From Oceanitalea stevensii (GTDB taxonomy: Bacteria > Actinomycetota > Actinomycetes > Actinomycetales > Actinomycetaceae), in the NCBI RefSeq assembly GCF_014837105.1, contig NZ_JACSPO010000015.1:1-52952 (forward strand): a DNA stretch of 52,952 nucleotides. Reading direction: 5' to 3'. The translations under genes and the position numbers were made by a program. Under the pieces are notes generated by a model that saw only the letters and a list, made by a program, of their open reading frames with translations, was not told where the DNA came from and ran no database searches. This document shows, one piece after another, positions 1-7,710 of the stretch. Numbering within the stretch: the stretch's first letter is position 1; the number at the start of each line of letters is the position of its first letter.

Positions 1-59
1 CGCCGAACGGCAAGGAGATCGCCGTCGAGATCGTCAAGGTCAAGCCCTTCACGGGCTGA
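1..59 (+). CDS. 3' end of an unidentified gene (partial)
   Basis: Reading from base 3, an open frame enters from outside the window and ends at TGA 57-59. Only the last 18 residues are visible, ending in KVKPFTG. They alternate charged and hydrophobic residues, as in a terminal beta-strand. That is too little to assign a family. The gene converges on the sugar-binding protein gene that ends at 122, with the G/C tract between them. Confidence 0.55.
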   Translation, partial: PNGKEIAVEIVKVKPFTG

Positions 60-67
60 CCGAGCGA

Positions 68-118
68 CACCCGGGAGCGGGGGGGGGGGGGGGGGGGGCC
101 CCCCCCCCCCACCGGGTG
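68..118. terminator. G20-C12 homopolymer inside an inverted repeat between convergent genes
   Basis: Bases 79-98 are 20 consecutive G and 99-110 are 12 consecutive C. They are flanked by the inverted repeat CACCCGG (68-74) and CCGGGTG (112-118). The whole could fold as one GC hairpin and sits between two converging genes, so a bidirectional terminator is plausible. A tract like this is also error-prone in sequencing, so its length and even the join across it are uncertain. Confidence 0.5.
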
Positions 119-121
119 CCG

Positions 122-1429
122 TCAGCCGACCTGGTTGAGGATCTGGGAGACGCCGTTCTCCCAGGCCTCGGCCGGGTCGACGCCGTTGACCTCGACGGAC
201 AGCAGGGCCTGGACGAGCGCGTTCTTCGCCACGCCGTCGTGCGGGCCGAGGATCTGCGTCGGCGCGTTCTCGGCCGACGTCGTGAACACCTCACCGGTGG
301 GGGCGCCGTTGAAGTACTCGTCGGTCGTGTCACCGACGAGCTCGATCGCGCCGGTGTTGGAGGGGAAGTTGCCGACGTTCTCGAAGACGGCGGCCTGCTG
401 CTCGGCGTCGGTCAGCCACGCGAGGAGCTCGGCGGCCTCCTCCTTGTTCTCGCTGGCCTCCGGGATGCCGAGGTAGGCACCGCCCCAGTTGCCACCCTGG
501 CCACCGGGGAGGGTGGTGATGTTCCACTGGCCGCTGCCGGCGTCGCCGGCCTTGCCCTTGATGTAGCCGATCATCCACGAGGGGCAGGCGATCGAGGCGA
601 AGGTGCCGCTGCCGAAGCCGGCGTCCCAGCTCGGGTCGACGAACTGCTCGAGCTTGGCGGTCAGCCCGTCCTGGCCGGCCTGGGCCGCCATGTCGAAGGC
701 CTCGCGGACGGCGGGGTTGCTGTCGACGACGAGCTCGCCGCTCGTGTCGTGGTAGATCTCCTCCTCGGTGGAGATGATCGCGTTGTAAAGGCCACCGGCG
801 GAGTCGTGGAAGGCGGTGCCGTCGGGAGCGCCGGCCTGGAACTCCTCGCCGAGGGAGAGGAAGTCCTCCCACGAGCCGAGACGTCCGGCGAGCTCGTCGG
901 GGTCGGTCGGCAGGCCGGCCTCCTCGAAGAGGTCGGTGCGGTAGCACAGGGCCATCGGGCCGATGTCGGTGCCCAGGCCGAGGACGCGGCCGTCCGCCGT
1001 CGTGGCGGCGTCGGCCTTCCACTGGACGTAGTCACCGACGCGCTCGCCGGCCACGGTCTCGCTGAGGTCGGTCCACAGGTCGGCCTGGTTGGCGGTGACC
1101 TCGGAGATGCGGGCGACCTCGATGCCCTGGATGTCGGCGGTGCCGCTGCCGGAGTTGAGCTTGGTCTGCAGCGCGGGCCAGTACTTGTCCTCGCCCTGGG
1201 TGGAGTCGTACTCGATGACGATGTCGGGGTTCTCCTCCATGTACTGCTCGAAGAGGCCCGACTCCTCGAAGCCGAAGGTGCCGAAGAGCGAGACGGTGAG
1301 CGTCGTCTTGCCGTCGCTGCTGGCGTCGGCCGCGGCCGAGTCGTTGCTTGCGCTGTCCCCGCAGGCGGACAGCGTCAGTGCGCCCGCCGTCATGGCCGCG
1401 ATGACGGCCACAGACTTCCTGGTGTGCAT
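122..1429 (-). CDS. Extracellular solute-binding lipoprotein of a CUT1-type sugar ABC transporter
   Basis: A 435-residue protein starting at ATG 1427-1429, preceded by a strong ribosome site (GGGAGGAGGAG). The N-terminus is a lipoprotein signal: basic MHTRK, a hydrophobic stretch, then the lipobox LSAC near residue 22. After a Ser/Ala/Asp-rich linker the mature part begins TTLTVSLFGTFG and continues through YMEENPDIVIEY, the pattern of family-1 (MalE-like) sugar-binding proteins. The C-terminal GPHDG segment is common in actinobacterial cellobiose/oligosaccharide binders, so an oligosaccharide is a reasonable guess. It is orphaned: no permease genes follow; a G/C tract and a convergent gene come next. 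The neighbouring LacI gene and the operator at 1545-1560 imply sugar-induced expression. Confidence 0.85.
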   Translation of the reverse strand: MHTRKSVAVIAAMTAGALTLSACGDSASNDSAAADASSDGKTTLTVSLFGTFGFEESGLFEQYMEENPDIVIEYDSTQGEDKYWPALQTKLNSGSGTADIQGIEVARISEVTANQADLWTDLSETVAGERVGDYVQWKADAATTADGRVLGLGTDIGPMALCYRTDLFEEAGLPTDPDELAGRLGSWEDFLSLGEEFQAGAPDGTAFHDSAGGLYNAIISTEEEIYHDTSGELVVDSNPAVREAFDMAAQAGQDGLTAKLEQFVDPSWDAGFGSGTFASIACPSWMIGYIKGKAGDAGSGQWNITTLPGGQGGNWGGAYLGIPEASENKEEAAELLAWLTDAEQQAAVFENVGNFPSNTGAIELVGDTTDEYFNGAPTGEVFTTSAENAPTQILGPHDGVAKNALVQALLSVEVNGVDPAEAWENGVSQILNQVG

Positions 1430-1791
1430 TGCTCCTCCTCCCGGCCGAAGCGGCCGGCTGGTGTCGGCGGGCGGATCAGGCCTTCCTGATCGCCCCGTCC
1501 GTGCCCCCAGCTCTTCCTGGGCGGCGCGGGAACGGATGGGCGCCGTGGAAGCGGTTCCACGACGTTCCACGTACTGTGCCGGTGCGGTGCCCACCGTGTC
1601 AAGCGCCACGCAGGTCACGACAAGGTCACGGCGCCGAGGTGACAGCGCGCAGCGCGCGCCCCGCCCCGCCGCCGCTTGCGTCGCCCTTTCCGATCTCGCC
1701 GCGCCCTTTCCGTCGCCCTCGGCGGAGCGGAAGGTGCGACGCAAGCGCGTCCGGACCGGCCGGCGAGAGGCCGGCTCAGGGCCAGCCGGGG
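1430..1791. promoter_or_regulatory. Leader and promoter region of the sugar-binding protein gene
   Basis: A 362-base gene-free stretch. On the minus strand there is a good -35 (TTGACA, 1597-1602) and, 18 bases on, a weak -10 (CACAGT, 1573-1578). The LacI-type operator (1545-1560) lies just beyond the expected start of transcription. The leader then contains two small perfect hairpins: GATCAGG/CCTGATC (1474-1491) and CCGGCC/GGCCGG (1441-1457). The second directly abuts the ribosome-binding site and could affect translation. Nothing gene-like was seen in the rest. Confidence 0.5.
1545..1560. promoter_or_regulatory. LacI-family operator
   Basis: GTGGAAGCGGTTCCAC is an inverted repeat, GTGGAA-N4-TTCCAC, with the central CG step typical of LacI-family operators. 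It lies about 115 bases upstream of the sugar-binding protein gene and next to a TTGACA -35 element. A second GTTCCAC copy follows at 1564-1570. The adjacent LacI gene is the obvious candidate to bind it. Confidence 0.65.
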
Positions 1792-2814
1792 CTAGGCGGA
1801 GTCTCGGGGGACGAGGGCGACGTCGAGGGTCACCGAGGTGGCCTGCCCACCGTCGGCGAGGTCGATGAGCATCCGGGCCATCTGCCGTCCCATCGCCTCG
1901 AGGGGCTGGCGGACGGTGGTGAGCGGCGGGTCGGAGTCGACGGCGATCGGGACGTCGTCGAAGCCGACGACCGCGACGTCGTCGGGCACGCGCAGGCCAC
2001 GTTCGCGCAGCGCCCGCAGCGCCCCGACGGCGGTGAGGTCGTTCGCCGCGAAGAGCCCGTCGAGCTGCTCCCCCGTGGCGAGCAGCTCGCGCATCGTGCG
2101 GTACCCGCCGCCGATCGTGAAGTCTCCCTCGACCACGCGCGAGCCCGGCAGCTCGACGCCCTGCTCGGTGAGCTCGGCCTGGAAGCCCGCGAACCGGTCG
2201 CTGGTCGCGGTCATGTCACGCGGGCCGGTGATGGTCGCCGGCGTGCGGCAGCCGCGGGCGAGCAGCGCCTGCGCGGCGAGCCGGCCCCCGGTGAAGTTGT
2301 CCGGGCTGACGAAGGGGAAGGAGGCGCGGCGGCTCGGTGGGCGGCCCGCCAGCACGACGGGCACCCCGAGGCGGTTGACGCGCCCGGGCAGCGGGTCGTC
2401 GCCGTGGACGGAGAGGAACATCGCGCCGTCGACGTGGCCGCCGGCCGCGTACTCCTCCAGCCGGGCGCGGTCGTCGTCGCTGCTCACGACGACGAAGAGC
2501 AGCTGGCGCCGCCGCTCGGCCGCCGCGACCTGCGCCCCGCGCAGCACCCCGGCGAAGAACGGGTCGGCGAAGAACTTCTCCCCGGACTCGGCGACGACGA
2601 AGGCCAGCGCGTCGCTGCGGCTCGTGGCCAGCGAGCGGGCGGCCTGGCGCGGGACGTAGGAGAGCTCCGCGGCGGCCGTGCGGACCGCCTCGCGGGCCCG
2701 GTCACTGACCCTCGGGTCGCCGCTCAGCACGCGGCTGGCGGTGGCGCGCGAGACCCCGGCCCGTTCGGCAACCGTGTCCAGCGTCGGCGCCGGGTCTCTC
2801 AGTGGCGTGGCCAT
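1792..2814 (-). CDS. LacI-family transcriptional regulator
   Basis: A 340-residue protein starting at ATG 2812-2814 behind GGAGGAG. The N-terminal helix-turn-helix (about residues 11-35) contains TVAERAGVSRATASRVLSG, and the hinge helix follows (YVPRQAARSLATSRS). The rest is a periplasmic-binding-protein-like sugar domain with the usual GFDD segment (VVGFDDVPIAVDSDPPLTT). Length is normal for the family. It lies upstream of the sugar-binding protein gene on the same strand, so it probably represses that gene until its sugar is present. An operator-like half-site in its own upstream region suggests autoregulation. Confidence 0.9.
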   Translation of the reverse strand: MATPLRDPAPTLDTVAERAGVSRATASRVLSGDPRVSDRAREAVRTAAAELSYVPRQAARSLATSRSDALAFVVAESGEKFFADPFFAGVLRGAQVAAAERRRQLLFVVVSSDDDRARLEEYAAGGHVDGAMFLSVHGDDPLPGRVNRLGVPVVLAGRPPSRRASFPFVSPDNFTGGRLAAQALLARGCRTPATITGPRDMTATSDRFAGFQAELTEQGVELPGSRVVEGDFTIGGGYRTMRELLATGEQLDGLFAANDLTAVGALRALRERGLRVPDDVAVVGFDDVPIAVDSDPPLTTVRQPLEAMGRQMARMLIDLADGGQATSVTLDVALVPRDSA

Positions 2815-2854
2815 GGGGGCTCCTCCCTCCGGCGAGTGGTCGTGGTGGACAGTA

Positions 2855-2869
2855 TGCACACCGCTTCCA
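2855..2869. promoter_or_regulatory. Possible second LacI operator upstream of the lacI-type gene
   Basis: Read on the minus strand this is TGGAAGCGGTGTGCA. It shares the 10-base half TGGAAGCGGT exactly with the operator at 1545-1560, but the second half is degenerate. It is 41 bases upstream of the regulator's start codon, a sensible place for autoregulation. Confidence 0.4.
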
Positions 2870-2937
2870 TGGGCGGCGTCCATCGCCCAGGCGTGCAGGC
2901 GTCCGCGCGCCGGTGTTCGATGGGCGGGGAGGCAGCG

Positions 2938-4371
2938 GTGGACTGGTTCGTCGCGGAGGACTACGGGCTCGCGCGGCTCGTGCTGCAGCGGGGTGTCGCG
3001 CTGCTGTACGTCGTCGCCTTCGTCGCCGTGCTGCGGCAGTTCCCGGCCCTGCTCGGCGAGCGCGGCCTGCTGCCCGTCCCCCGCTTCACCGCCCGCGTCC
3101 CGGCGCGTGCGACCCCGAGCCTCTTCCACTGGCGCTACTCCGACCGGCTGCTGCGCGTCGTCGCCTGGACGGGCCTCGCGCTGGCCCTCGCCGTCGTCGT
3201 CGGTCTCCCGCAGCCGGGTCCGCCGTGGCTGCCGATGCTCACCTTCCTCGTGCTCTACGGGCTGTACCTGTCAGTGGTCAACGTGGGGCAGGTCTTCTAC
3301 GGCTTCGACTGGGAGTCGCTGCTGCTCGAGGCCGGTTTCCTCGCCGCCTTCCTCGGGTCCGACGACGTCGGCACCCCGTGGATCACGCTCGTCGCCTTCC
3401 GCTGGCTCCTGTTCCGCGTCGAGCTCGGGGCCGGCCTCATCAAGCTGCGCGGCGACACCGCCTGGCGCGACCTCACCGCGCTGCACTACCACCACGAGAC
3501 CCAGCCGATGCCCGGCCCGCTCAGCTGGTTCTTCCACCACCTGCCCGGTCCGCTGCACAAGGTGGAGGTCCTCGCCAACCACGTCACCCAGCTCGTCGTC
3601 CCCGTCCTCCTCCTCGCTCCGCAGCCGGTCGCGACGTGGGCGGCCGCCGTCGTCGTCGTCACCCAGCTGTGGCTCGTGCTGTCGGGGAACTTCGCCTGGC
3701 TCAACTGGGTGACGATCGTGCTCGCCTTCTCGGCGGTGAGCGACGACGTCGTCTCGGGCCTGGTCCCGTCCCTCGCCCCGGACCGGGCGTACGGTCCGAC
3801 GCCGCTGTGGTTCGCCGTCGTCGTCGTCGCGGTGGGGGCGGTGCTGCTCGTGCTCAGCTGGTGGCCGGCCCGCAACCTGTTCTCGCGGCGGCAGCGGATG
3901 AACGCCTCCTTCAACGCCTTCCACCTCATGGGCGCCTACGGGGCCTTCGGGTCGATCACGCGGCGGCGGGACGAGGTCGTCGTCGAGGGCACGCGGGCGG
4001 CGGACCCGGGCGAGGACGACTGGGAGGAGTACGTCTTCCGCGGCAAGCCGGGGCCGACGGGGCGGCTGCCCCGGCAGTTCGCGCCGTACCACCTGCGGCT
4101 GGACTGGGGCATGTGGTTCCTCGCGCTGGGCTCCTCGGCGCAGCTGTCGTGGTTCCTGCCCTTCCTCGACCGGCTCCTCGAGGCGGACCGCGCCACCCTG
4201 CGGCTGCTCGCCCACGACCCCTTCGACGGCGAGCGGCCGGTCTGGGTGCGGGCGCGGGTGTTCCGTTACCGGTACTCGACCTGGGAGGAGCTGCGCGAGC
4301 GGGTGTGGTGGGTGCGCCGGGAGGTGGGGGCGCTCACGGCTCCCCGGGGGCTGCACCGCCCGCACGGCTGA
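2938..4371 (+). CDS. Lipase maturation factor (LMF1/LMF2)-like membrane protein
   Basis: About 477 residues. The GTG at 2938 is chosen because GGGGAGG lies five bases upstream; an in-frame ATG at 2920 lacks a ribosome site. Several membrane segments are visible, for example LLYVVAFVAVL near the start and VVVVAVGAVLLVL later. The central block GQVFYGFDWESLLLEAGF, then FRVELGAGLIKLRGD, then HHETQPMPGPLSWFFHHLP is the signature of the lipase maturation factor family. In animals LMF1 helps lipases fold in the ER. The bacterial role is not established, so lipase or secreted-protein maturation is only inference. Its 3' end overlaps the convergent TetR gene by 38 bases. Confidence 0.8.
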   Translation: MDWFVAEDYGLARLVLQRGVALLYVVAFVAVLRQFPALLGERGLLPVPRFTARVPARATPSLFHWRYSDRLLRVVAWTGLALALAVVVGLPQPGPPWLPMLTFLVLYGLYLSVVNVGQVFYGFDWESLLLEAGFLAAFLGSDDVGTPWITLVAFRWLLFRVELGAGLIKLRGDTAWRDLTALHYHHETQPMPGPLSWFFHHLPGPLHKVEVLANHVTQLVVPVLLLAPQPVATWAAAVVVVTQLWLVLSGNFAWLNWVTIVLAFSAVSDDVVSGLVPSLAPDRAYGPTPLWFAVVVVAVGAVLLVLSWWPARNLFSRRQRMNASFNAFHLMGAYGAFGSITRRRDEVVVEGTRAADPGEDDWEEYVFRGKPGPTGRLPRQFAPYHLRLDWGMWFLALGSSAQLSWFLPFLDRLLEADRATLRLLAHDPFDGERPVWVRARVFRYRYSTWEELRERVWWVRREVGALTAPRGLHRPHG

Positions 4372-4969
4372 GGGCGTCCAGGGCGCGAGCGAGCACCTCG
4401 GTGAGGGGCGGGCGCGGGACGGGGACGCGCGACCAGGAGCGCAGCGCCGCGAGGAAGGCCCCGGCGAGCGCCGCCCCGACGACCTCCGCCTCGAGCTCTG
4501 CCACACCGCGGCGGCGCAGGAAGCCCGCGAGCTGTGCGGCGGCCCGCCGCTGGCGGCGTGCCGCCGACTCCTCGAGCTCGTCGGCCACCCCCATGGGCTC
4601 GGCGTTGCCGAAGGCCAGCACGACGGTGCCCGGCTCCAGGAGCTCGGCCGCGCGCACGAGCGCCGCGCGGGCCTCCCCCACGGCTCCCGCGGCGGGAGGT
4701 GCGCCCACCTCCCTGCCCGGCACGCCGTCGCCGGAGGGGGCGAGGTCCTCGCCGAGCACCGCGAGCGCGTCGTCGACGGAGGTCCACAGCAGGTCGCTCT
4801 TGGCGGGGATGTAGTTGAAGAAGGTGGCCCGGCTCACGCCCGCGCGGCGGGTGATGTCCGCCACGGAGGTGTCCGCGTAGCCCTGCTCGAGGAACAGCTC
4901 GACGGCCGCCTCCTCCAGCATCTCGCGGCTTGCGGACCGCGGCCGGCCCGCCCGGCGTCCCTCGTGCAT
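4334..4969 (-). CDS. TetR-family transcriptional regulator
   Basis: A 211-residue protein starting at ATG 4967-4969. The N-terminal DNA-binding domain is clear (about residues 10-55): AAVELFLEQGYADTSVADIT followed by RAGVSRATFFNYIPAKSDLL. The C-terminal part is Ala/Arg-rich and variable, as expected of a ligand-binding domain. It is divergent from the ABC transporter starting at 5052, with 82 bases between them that contain an inverted repeat. Control of that transporter is likely. Its 3' end overlaps the LMF-like gene. Confidence 0.88.
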   Translation of the reverse strand: MHEGRRAGRPRSASREMLEEAAVELFLEQGYADTSVADITRRAGVSRATFFNYIPAKSDLLWTSVDDALAVLGEDLAPSGDGVPGREVGAPPAAGAVGEARAALVRAAELLEPGTVVLAFGNAEPMGVADELEESAARRQRRAAAQLAGFLRRRGVAELEAEVVGAALAGAFLAALRSWSRVPVPRPPLTEVLARALDALSRAGGAAPGEP

Positions 4970-5002
4970 ACCGAGATCCTACGGTCCGCCGCCGTTCGCG
5001 CA

Positions 5003-5024
5003 GGTCTATTGTTGGACGCAGACC
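5003..5024. promoter_or_regulatory. Inverted repeat in the TetR/ABC divergent promoter region
   Basis: GGTCT (5003-5007) and AGACC (5020-5024) form an inverted repeat with a 12-base spacer, in the only intergenic space shared by the TetR gene and the transporter operon. A -10-like TATTGT (5008-5013) lies inside it. The size (22 bases) suits a TetR dimer site. Confidence 0.35.
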
Positions 5025-5051
5025 AAGAACCTCCGAGTGAACGGTGCTCCC

Positions 5052-6710
5052 ATGGCCAAGGCCACCTCCCTCGCTGCCGCTGCGCTCGCGGCCTCCCTGC
5101 TCCTCGCCGCGTGCGGCGGGGGCGGCAGCGACGACGCCGCGACGGGCGGCGGCGAGCCCGTCGCGGGCGGCACGCTCGTCTACGCCACCGGCGACGCCGA
5201 GCCCACCTGCCTGGACCCGCACGTGGGCGGCAACTACCCCCAGGCGCTCGTCAGCACCCAGTACCTCGAGCCGCTCGTCGGGCGCGACGCCTCCGGGGAG
5301 ATCCAGCCCTGGCTCGCCACCGACTGGGAGGTGAGCGAGGACGGGCTCACCTGGGACCTCACGCTCGCCGAGGGCCTCACCTTCACCGACGGCACGCCGC
5401 TGGACGCCGAGGCCGTCAAGGTGAACATCGAGCACCTCCAGGACCCGGACACCGCCTCCTCCACCGGCTACCTCGGGGTGCGCAAGATCGAGGAGGTCGA
5501 GCCGGTGGACGCCACCCACGTGCGCCTCCACCTCTCCGAGCCGGACTCCGCGCTGCTCGAGTCGCTGTCGATGCAGTGGACGGCGATGCAGTCCCCCGCC
5601 GGCATCGCCCGCGGCCAGGACGAGAACTGCGCCGCGCCCATCGGCACCGGACCCTTCGTCGTCACCGAGTGGGTGCCCCAGCAGCACGTCGTCCTCGAGC
5701 GCAACGAGGACTACGCGAGCCACGGCCCCGAGGCCGAGCACGACGGCGCCGCCCACCTCGAGCGCATCGAGTGGCGCTTCATCCCCGACCCCGCCACCCG
5801 CTGGGCGGCCCTGCAGTCCGGGGAGGTGCACGTCATCGACAACCCCGAGCCCGAGGCCATCGTCTCCGCCGAGGCCGGGGAGGACATCACCCACATCGAC
5901 GCGCCGCGCCCCGGCTCGGTCAACCGCATCGAGCTCAACTCCTCCCAGCCGCCCTTCGACGACGCCCGCGTGCGCCAGGCCTTCGTCTACTCCGCGGACG
6001 TCGACCCCGGCATCGAGGCGCTCTACCAGGGCGTGGCCACCCGCTCCCACTCCCCGCTCTCGAGCGTGGAGCCCATGGGCTACAGCGACCCCTCGCTCTT
6101 CGTCACCGACCTCGAGGAGGCCGAGCGCCTCCTCGACGACGCCGGCTGGACCGAGGTCGACGACGAGGGCTACCGCGTCCGCGACGGCGAGCGCCTCACG
6201 GTCCGCTTCCCGGTGAGCACCAACCAGTCGGTGGCCGCCGAGCAGGCGCTCTTCGAGCAGGTCCAGGCCAACACCAGGCGGGTGGGCTTCGAGGTCGTCC
6301 TCACCCCGCTCGACCTGTCCGCCTGGTACGGCGCGCTCGCCGCGCCGGAGGACGGCGGGGAGAACGCCTACGAGGCCGTCAGCGCCCCGTACACGAAGGT
6401 GGGGCCGGACGTGCTGCGCACGCTCTACCACTCCGACGGCACGGTCCCCGCACCCAGCGGCTACTTCGCCAACCTCTCCCAGGTGACCGACCCGGAGATC
6501 GACGCCCTCCTCGACGAGGCCGCCCGGATCACCGACCCCGGCCAGCGCGCCGACCTGTACGAGGAGGCGCAGCGCCGCGTGCTCGAGGGCTACTACGTCC
6601 TGCCGCTGTACGACCAGCAGAACCACTTCCTCACCCGCGGGGTGGAGGGCGTGACGACGCTCGGGACCGTGTCCACCCCGACCTTCGTCAACGCCCGGCT
6701 CACCTCCTGA
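5052..6710 (+). CDS. Peptide/nickel-family (DppA-type) ABC transporter substrate-binding lipoprotein
   Basis: A 552-residue protein. Start taken at ATG 5052; an in-frame GTG at 5037 is possible, and neither has a strong ribosome site. The lipoprotein signal ends in the lipobox LLAAC (Cys near 21). The mature protein has the SBP_bac_5 layout: GGTLVYATGDAEPTCLDPH at the start, PWLATDWEVSEDGLTWDLTL, then FTDGTPLDAEAVKVNI, and NRIELNSSQPPFDDARVRQA in the second lobe. Substrates in this family include peptides, nickel, opines and some sugars, and the sequence does not decide among them. It is the first gene of a four-gene operon; the next gene starts 10 bases downstream. Confidence 0.88.
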   Translation: MAKATSLAAAALAASLLLAACGGGGSDDAATGGGEPVAGGTLVYATGDAEPTCLDPHVGGNYPQALVSTQYLEPLVGRDASGEIQPWLATDWEVSEDGLTWDLTLAEGLTFTDGTPLDAEAVKVNIEHLQDPDTASSTGYLGVRKIEEVEPVDATHVRLHLSEPDSALLESLSMQWTAMQSPAGIARGQDENCAAPIGTGPFVVTEWVPQQHVVLERNEDYASHGPEAEHDGAAHLERIEWRFIPDPATRWAALQSGEVHVIDNPEPEAIVSAEAGEDITHIDAPRPGSVNRIELNSSQPPFDDARVRQAFVYSADVDPGIEALYQGVATRSHSPLSSVEPMGYSDPSLFVTDLEEAERLLDDAGWTEVDDEGYRVRDGERLTVRFPVSTNQSVAAEQALFEQVQANTRRVGFEVVLTPLDLSAWYGALAAPEDGGENAYEAVSAPYTKVGPDVLRTLYHSDGTVPAPSGYFANLSQVTDPEIDALLDEAARITDPGQRADLYEEAQRRVLEGYYVLPLYDQQNHFLTRGVEGVTTLGTVSTPTFVNARLTS

Positions 6711-6720
6711 GGGCCGCCCG

Positions 6721-7710
6721 ATGACCGTGCTGCGCTGGCTGCTCGGACGCCTCGCCGCGGCGGCGCTCGTGGCGTGGGTGGTCGCCACCGTCGTCTTCTT
6801 CGCGCTGCGCTCGGCGGGCGGGGACCCCTCCGAGGCGATCCTCGGCGGTCCCGGCTCGCAGGCCAGCCCGGAGGCGGTGGCCCAGGTCCGCGCGGAGTAC
6901 TCCCTGGACGAGCCGCTCCTCGTCCAGTACCTCCTCCAGCTCGCGCGCACGGTCACCTTCCAGCTCGGTGACTCCTACGCCCGACGCCGGCCGGTCTCCG
7001 AGCTCATCGGCGACCAGCTCACCGGCACGCTCGTGCTCGCGGCCCTGGGCCTGCTGCTCGCCTGGGTCATCGCGCTCGCGGTGGCGACGACGGCGGTCCT
7101 CGCCCGTGGACGCGTGGGACGCCGGGCGGTGGGCCTGCTGCGCGGGGCCGAGGTCGTCGCCTCGGTCATGCCGCACTTCTGGCTGGGCGCCGTGCTCATC
7201 GCCGTCTTCGCGGGCGGGCTCGGTTGGCTGCCCGCCACGAGCAGCGACAGCTCGCTGCGCTCCCTCCTCCTGCCCGCCCTCACCCTCGCGGTACCCGTGG
7301 CCGGCTTCCTCGGCCAGGTGATGCGCGACGGGCTCGAGGAGGCCCACACCGCCCCCTTCGCGACGACCTCCCGCGCCCGCGGCGCCTCCGAGGGCCGGGT
7401 GCTGTGGCGCCACTCCCTGCGGCACGCGGCGCTGCCGGCGATCGCGCTGTCCGGCTGGGCCTTCGGCTCGCTGCTGTCCGGAGCCGTCGTCGTCGAGACG
7501 CTCTTCGGCCGGCCCGGGCTGGGCCGCCTCCTCATCGACGCGACCCACTCCCGCGACGTGCCCGTCGTCATCGGCGTCGTCCTCGTCATCGCCCTCGGCT
7601 ACGTCGTCGTCATGTCGGTGGCCGACGTCCTCGAGCGGGTCGTCGACCCGCGCCTGCGCGGCCGCGTCGAGGCCGTGCGCAGCGCGCCGCAGGGCCAGGT
7701 GGTCTCGTGA
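6721..7710 (+). CDS. ABC transporter permease, DppB type
   Basis: 329 residues starting MTVLRWLLGRLAAAALVAW, the usual first membrane helix of DppB/OppB proteins, followed by a long extracytoplasmic loop. The binding-protein-dependent transport domain contains the ATPase-contact loop around TTSRARGASEGRVLWRHSL and the conserved VVETLFGRPGLGRL segment. About six membrane segments are visible. Its GTG-TGA end overlaps the start of the next permease, so the two are translationally coupled. Confidence 0.9.
   Translation: MTVLRWLLGRLAAAALVAWVVATVVFFALRSAGGDPSEAILGGPGSQASPEAVAQVRAEYSLDEPLLVQYLLQLARTVTFQLGDSYARRRPVSELIGDQLTGTLVLAALGLLLAWVIALAVATTAVLARGRVGRRAVGLLRGAEVVASVMPHFWLGAVLIAVFAGGLGWLPATSSDSSLRSLLLPALTLAVPVAGFLGQVMRDGLEEAHTAPFATTSRARGASEGRVLWRHSLRHAALPAIALSGWAFGSLLSGAVVVETLFGRPGLGRLLIDATHSRDVPVVIGVVLVIALGYVVVMSVADVLERVVDPRLRGRVEAVRSAPQGQVVS

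Noticed and set aside
122..1744. Longer start for the sugar-binding protein (540 residues)
   Set aside because: The extension would put 105 Arg-rich residues before a lipoprotein signal and run through the operator; the internal ATG has a strong ribosome site.
1429..4371. A 980-codon open frame running through the lacI region into the LMF-like gene
   Set aside because: Only the part from about 2938 is coding; the rest is antisense to the LacI and sugar-binding genes, has no family motif and is Arg/Gly/Ala-rich, as expected of a GC-rich shadow frame.
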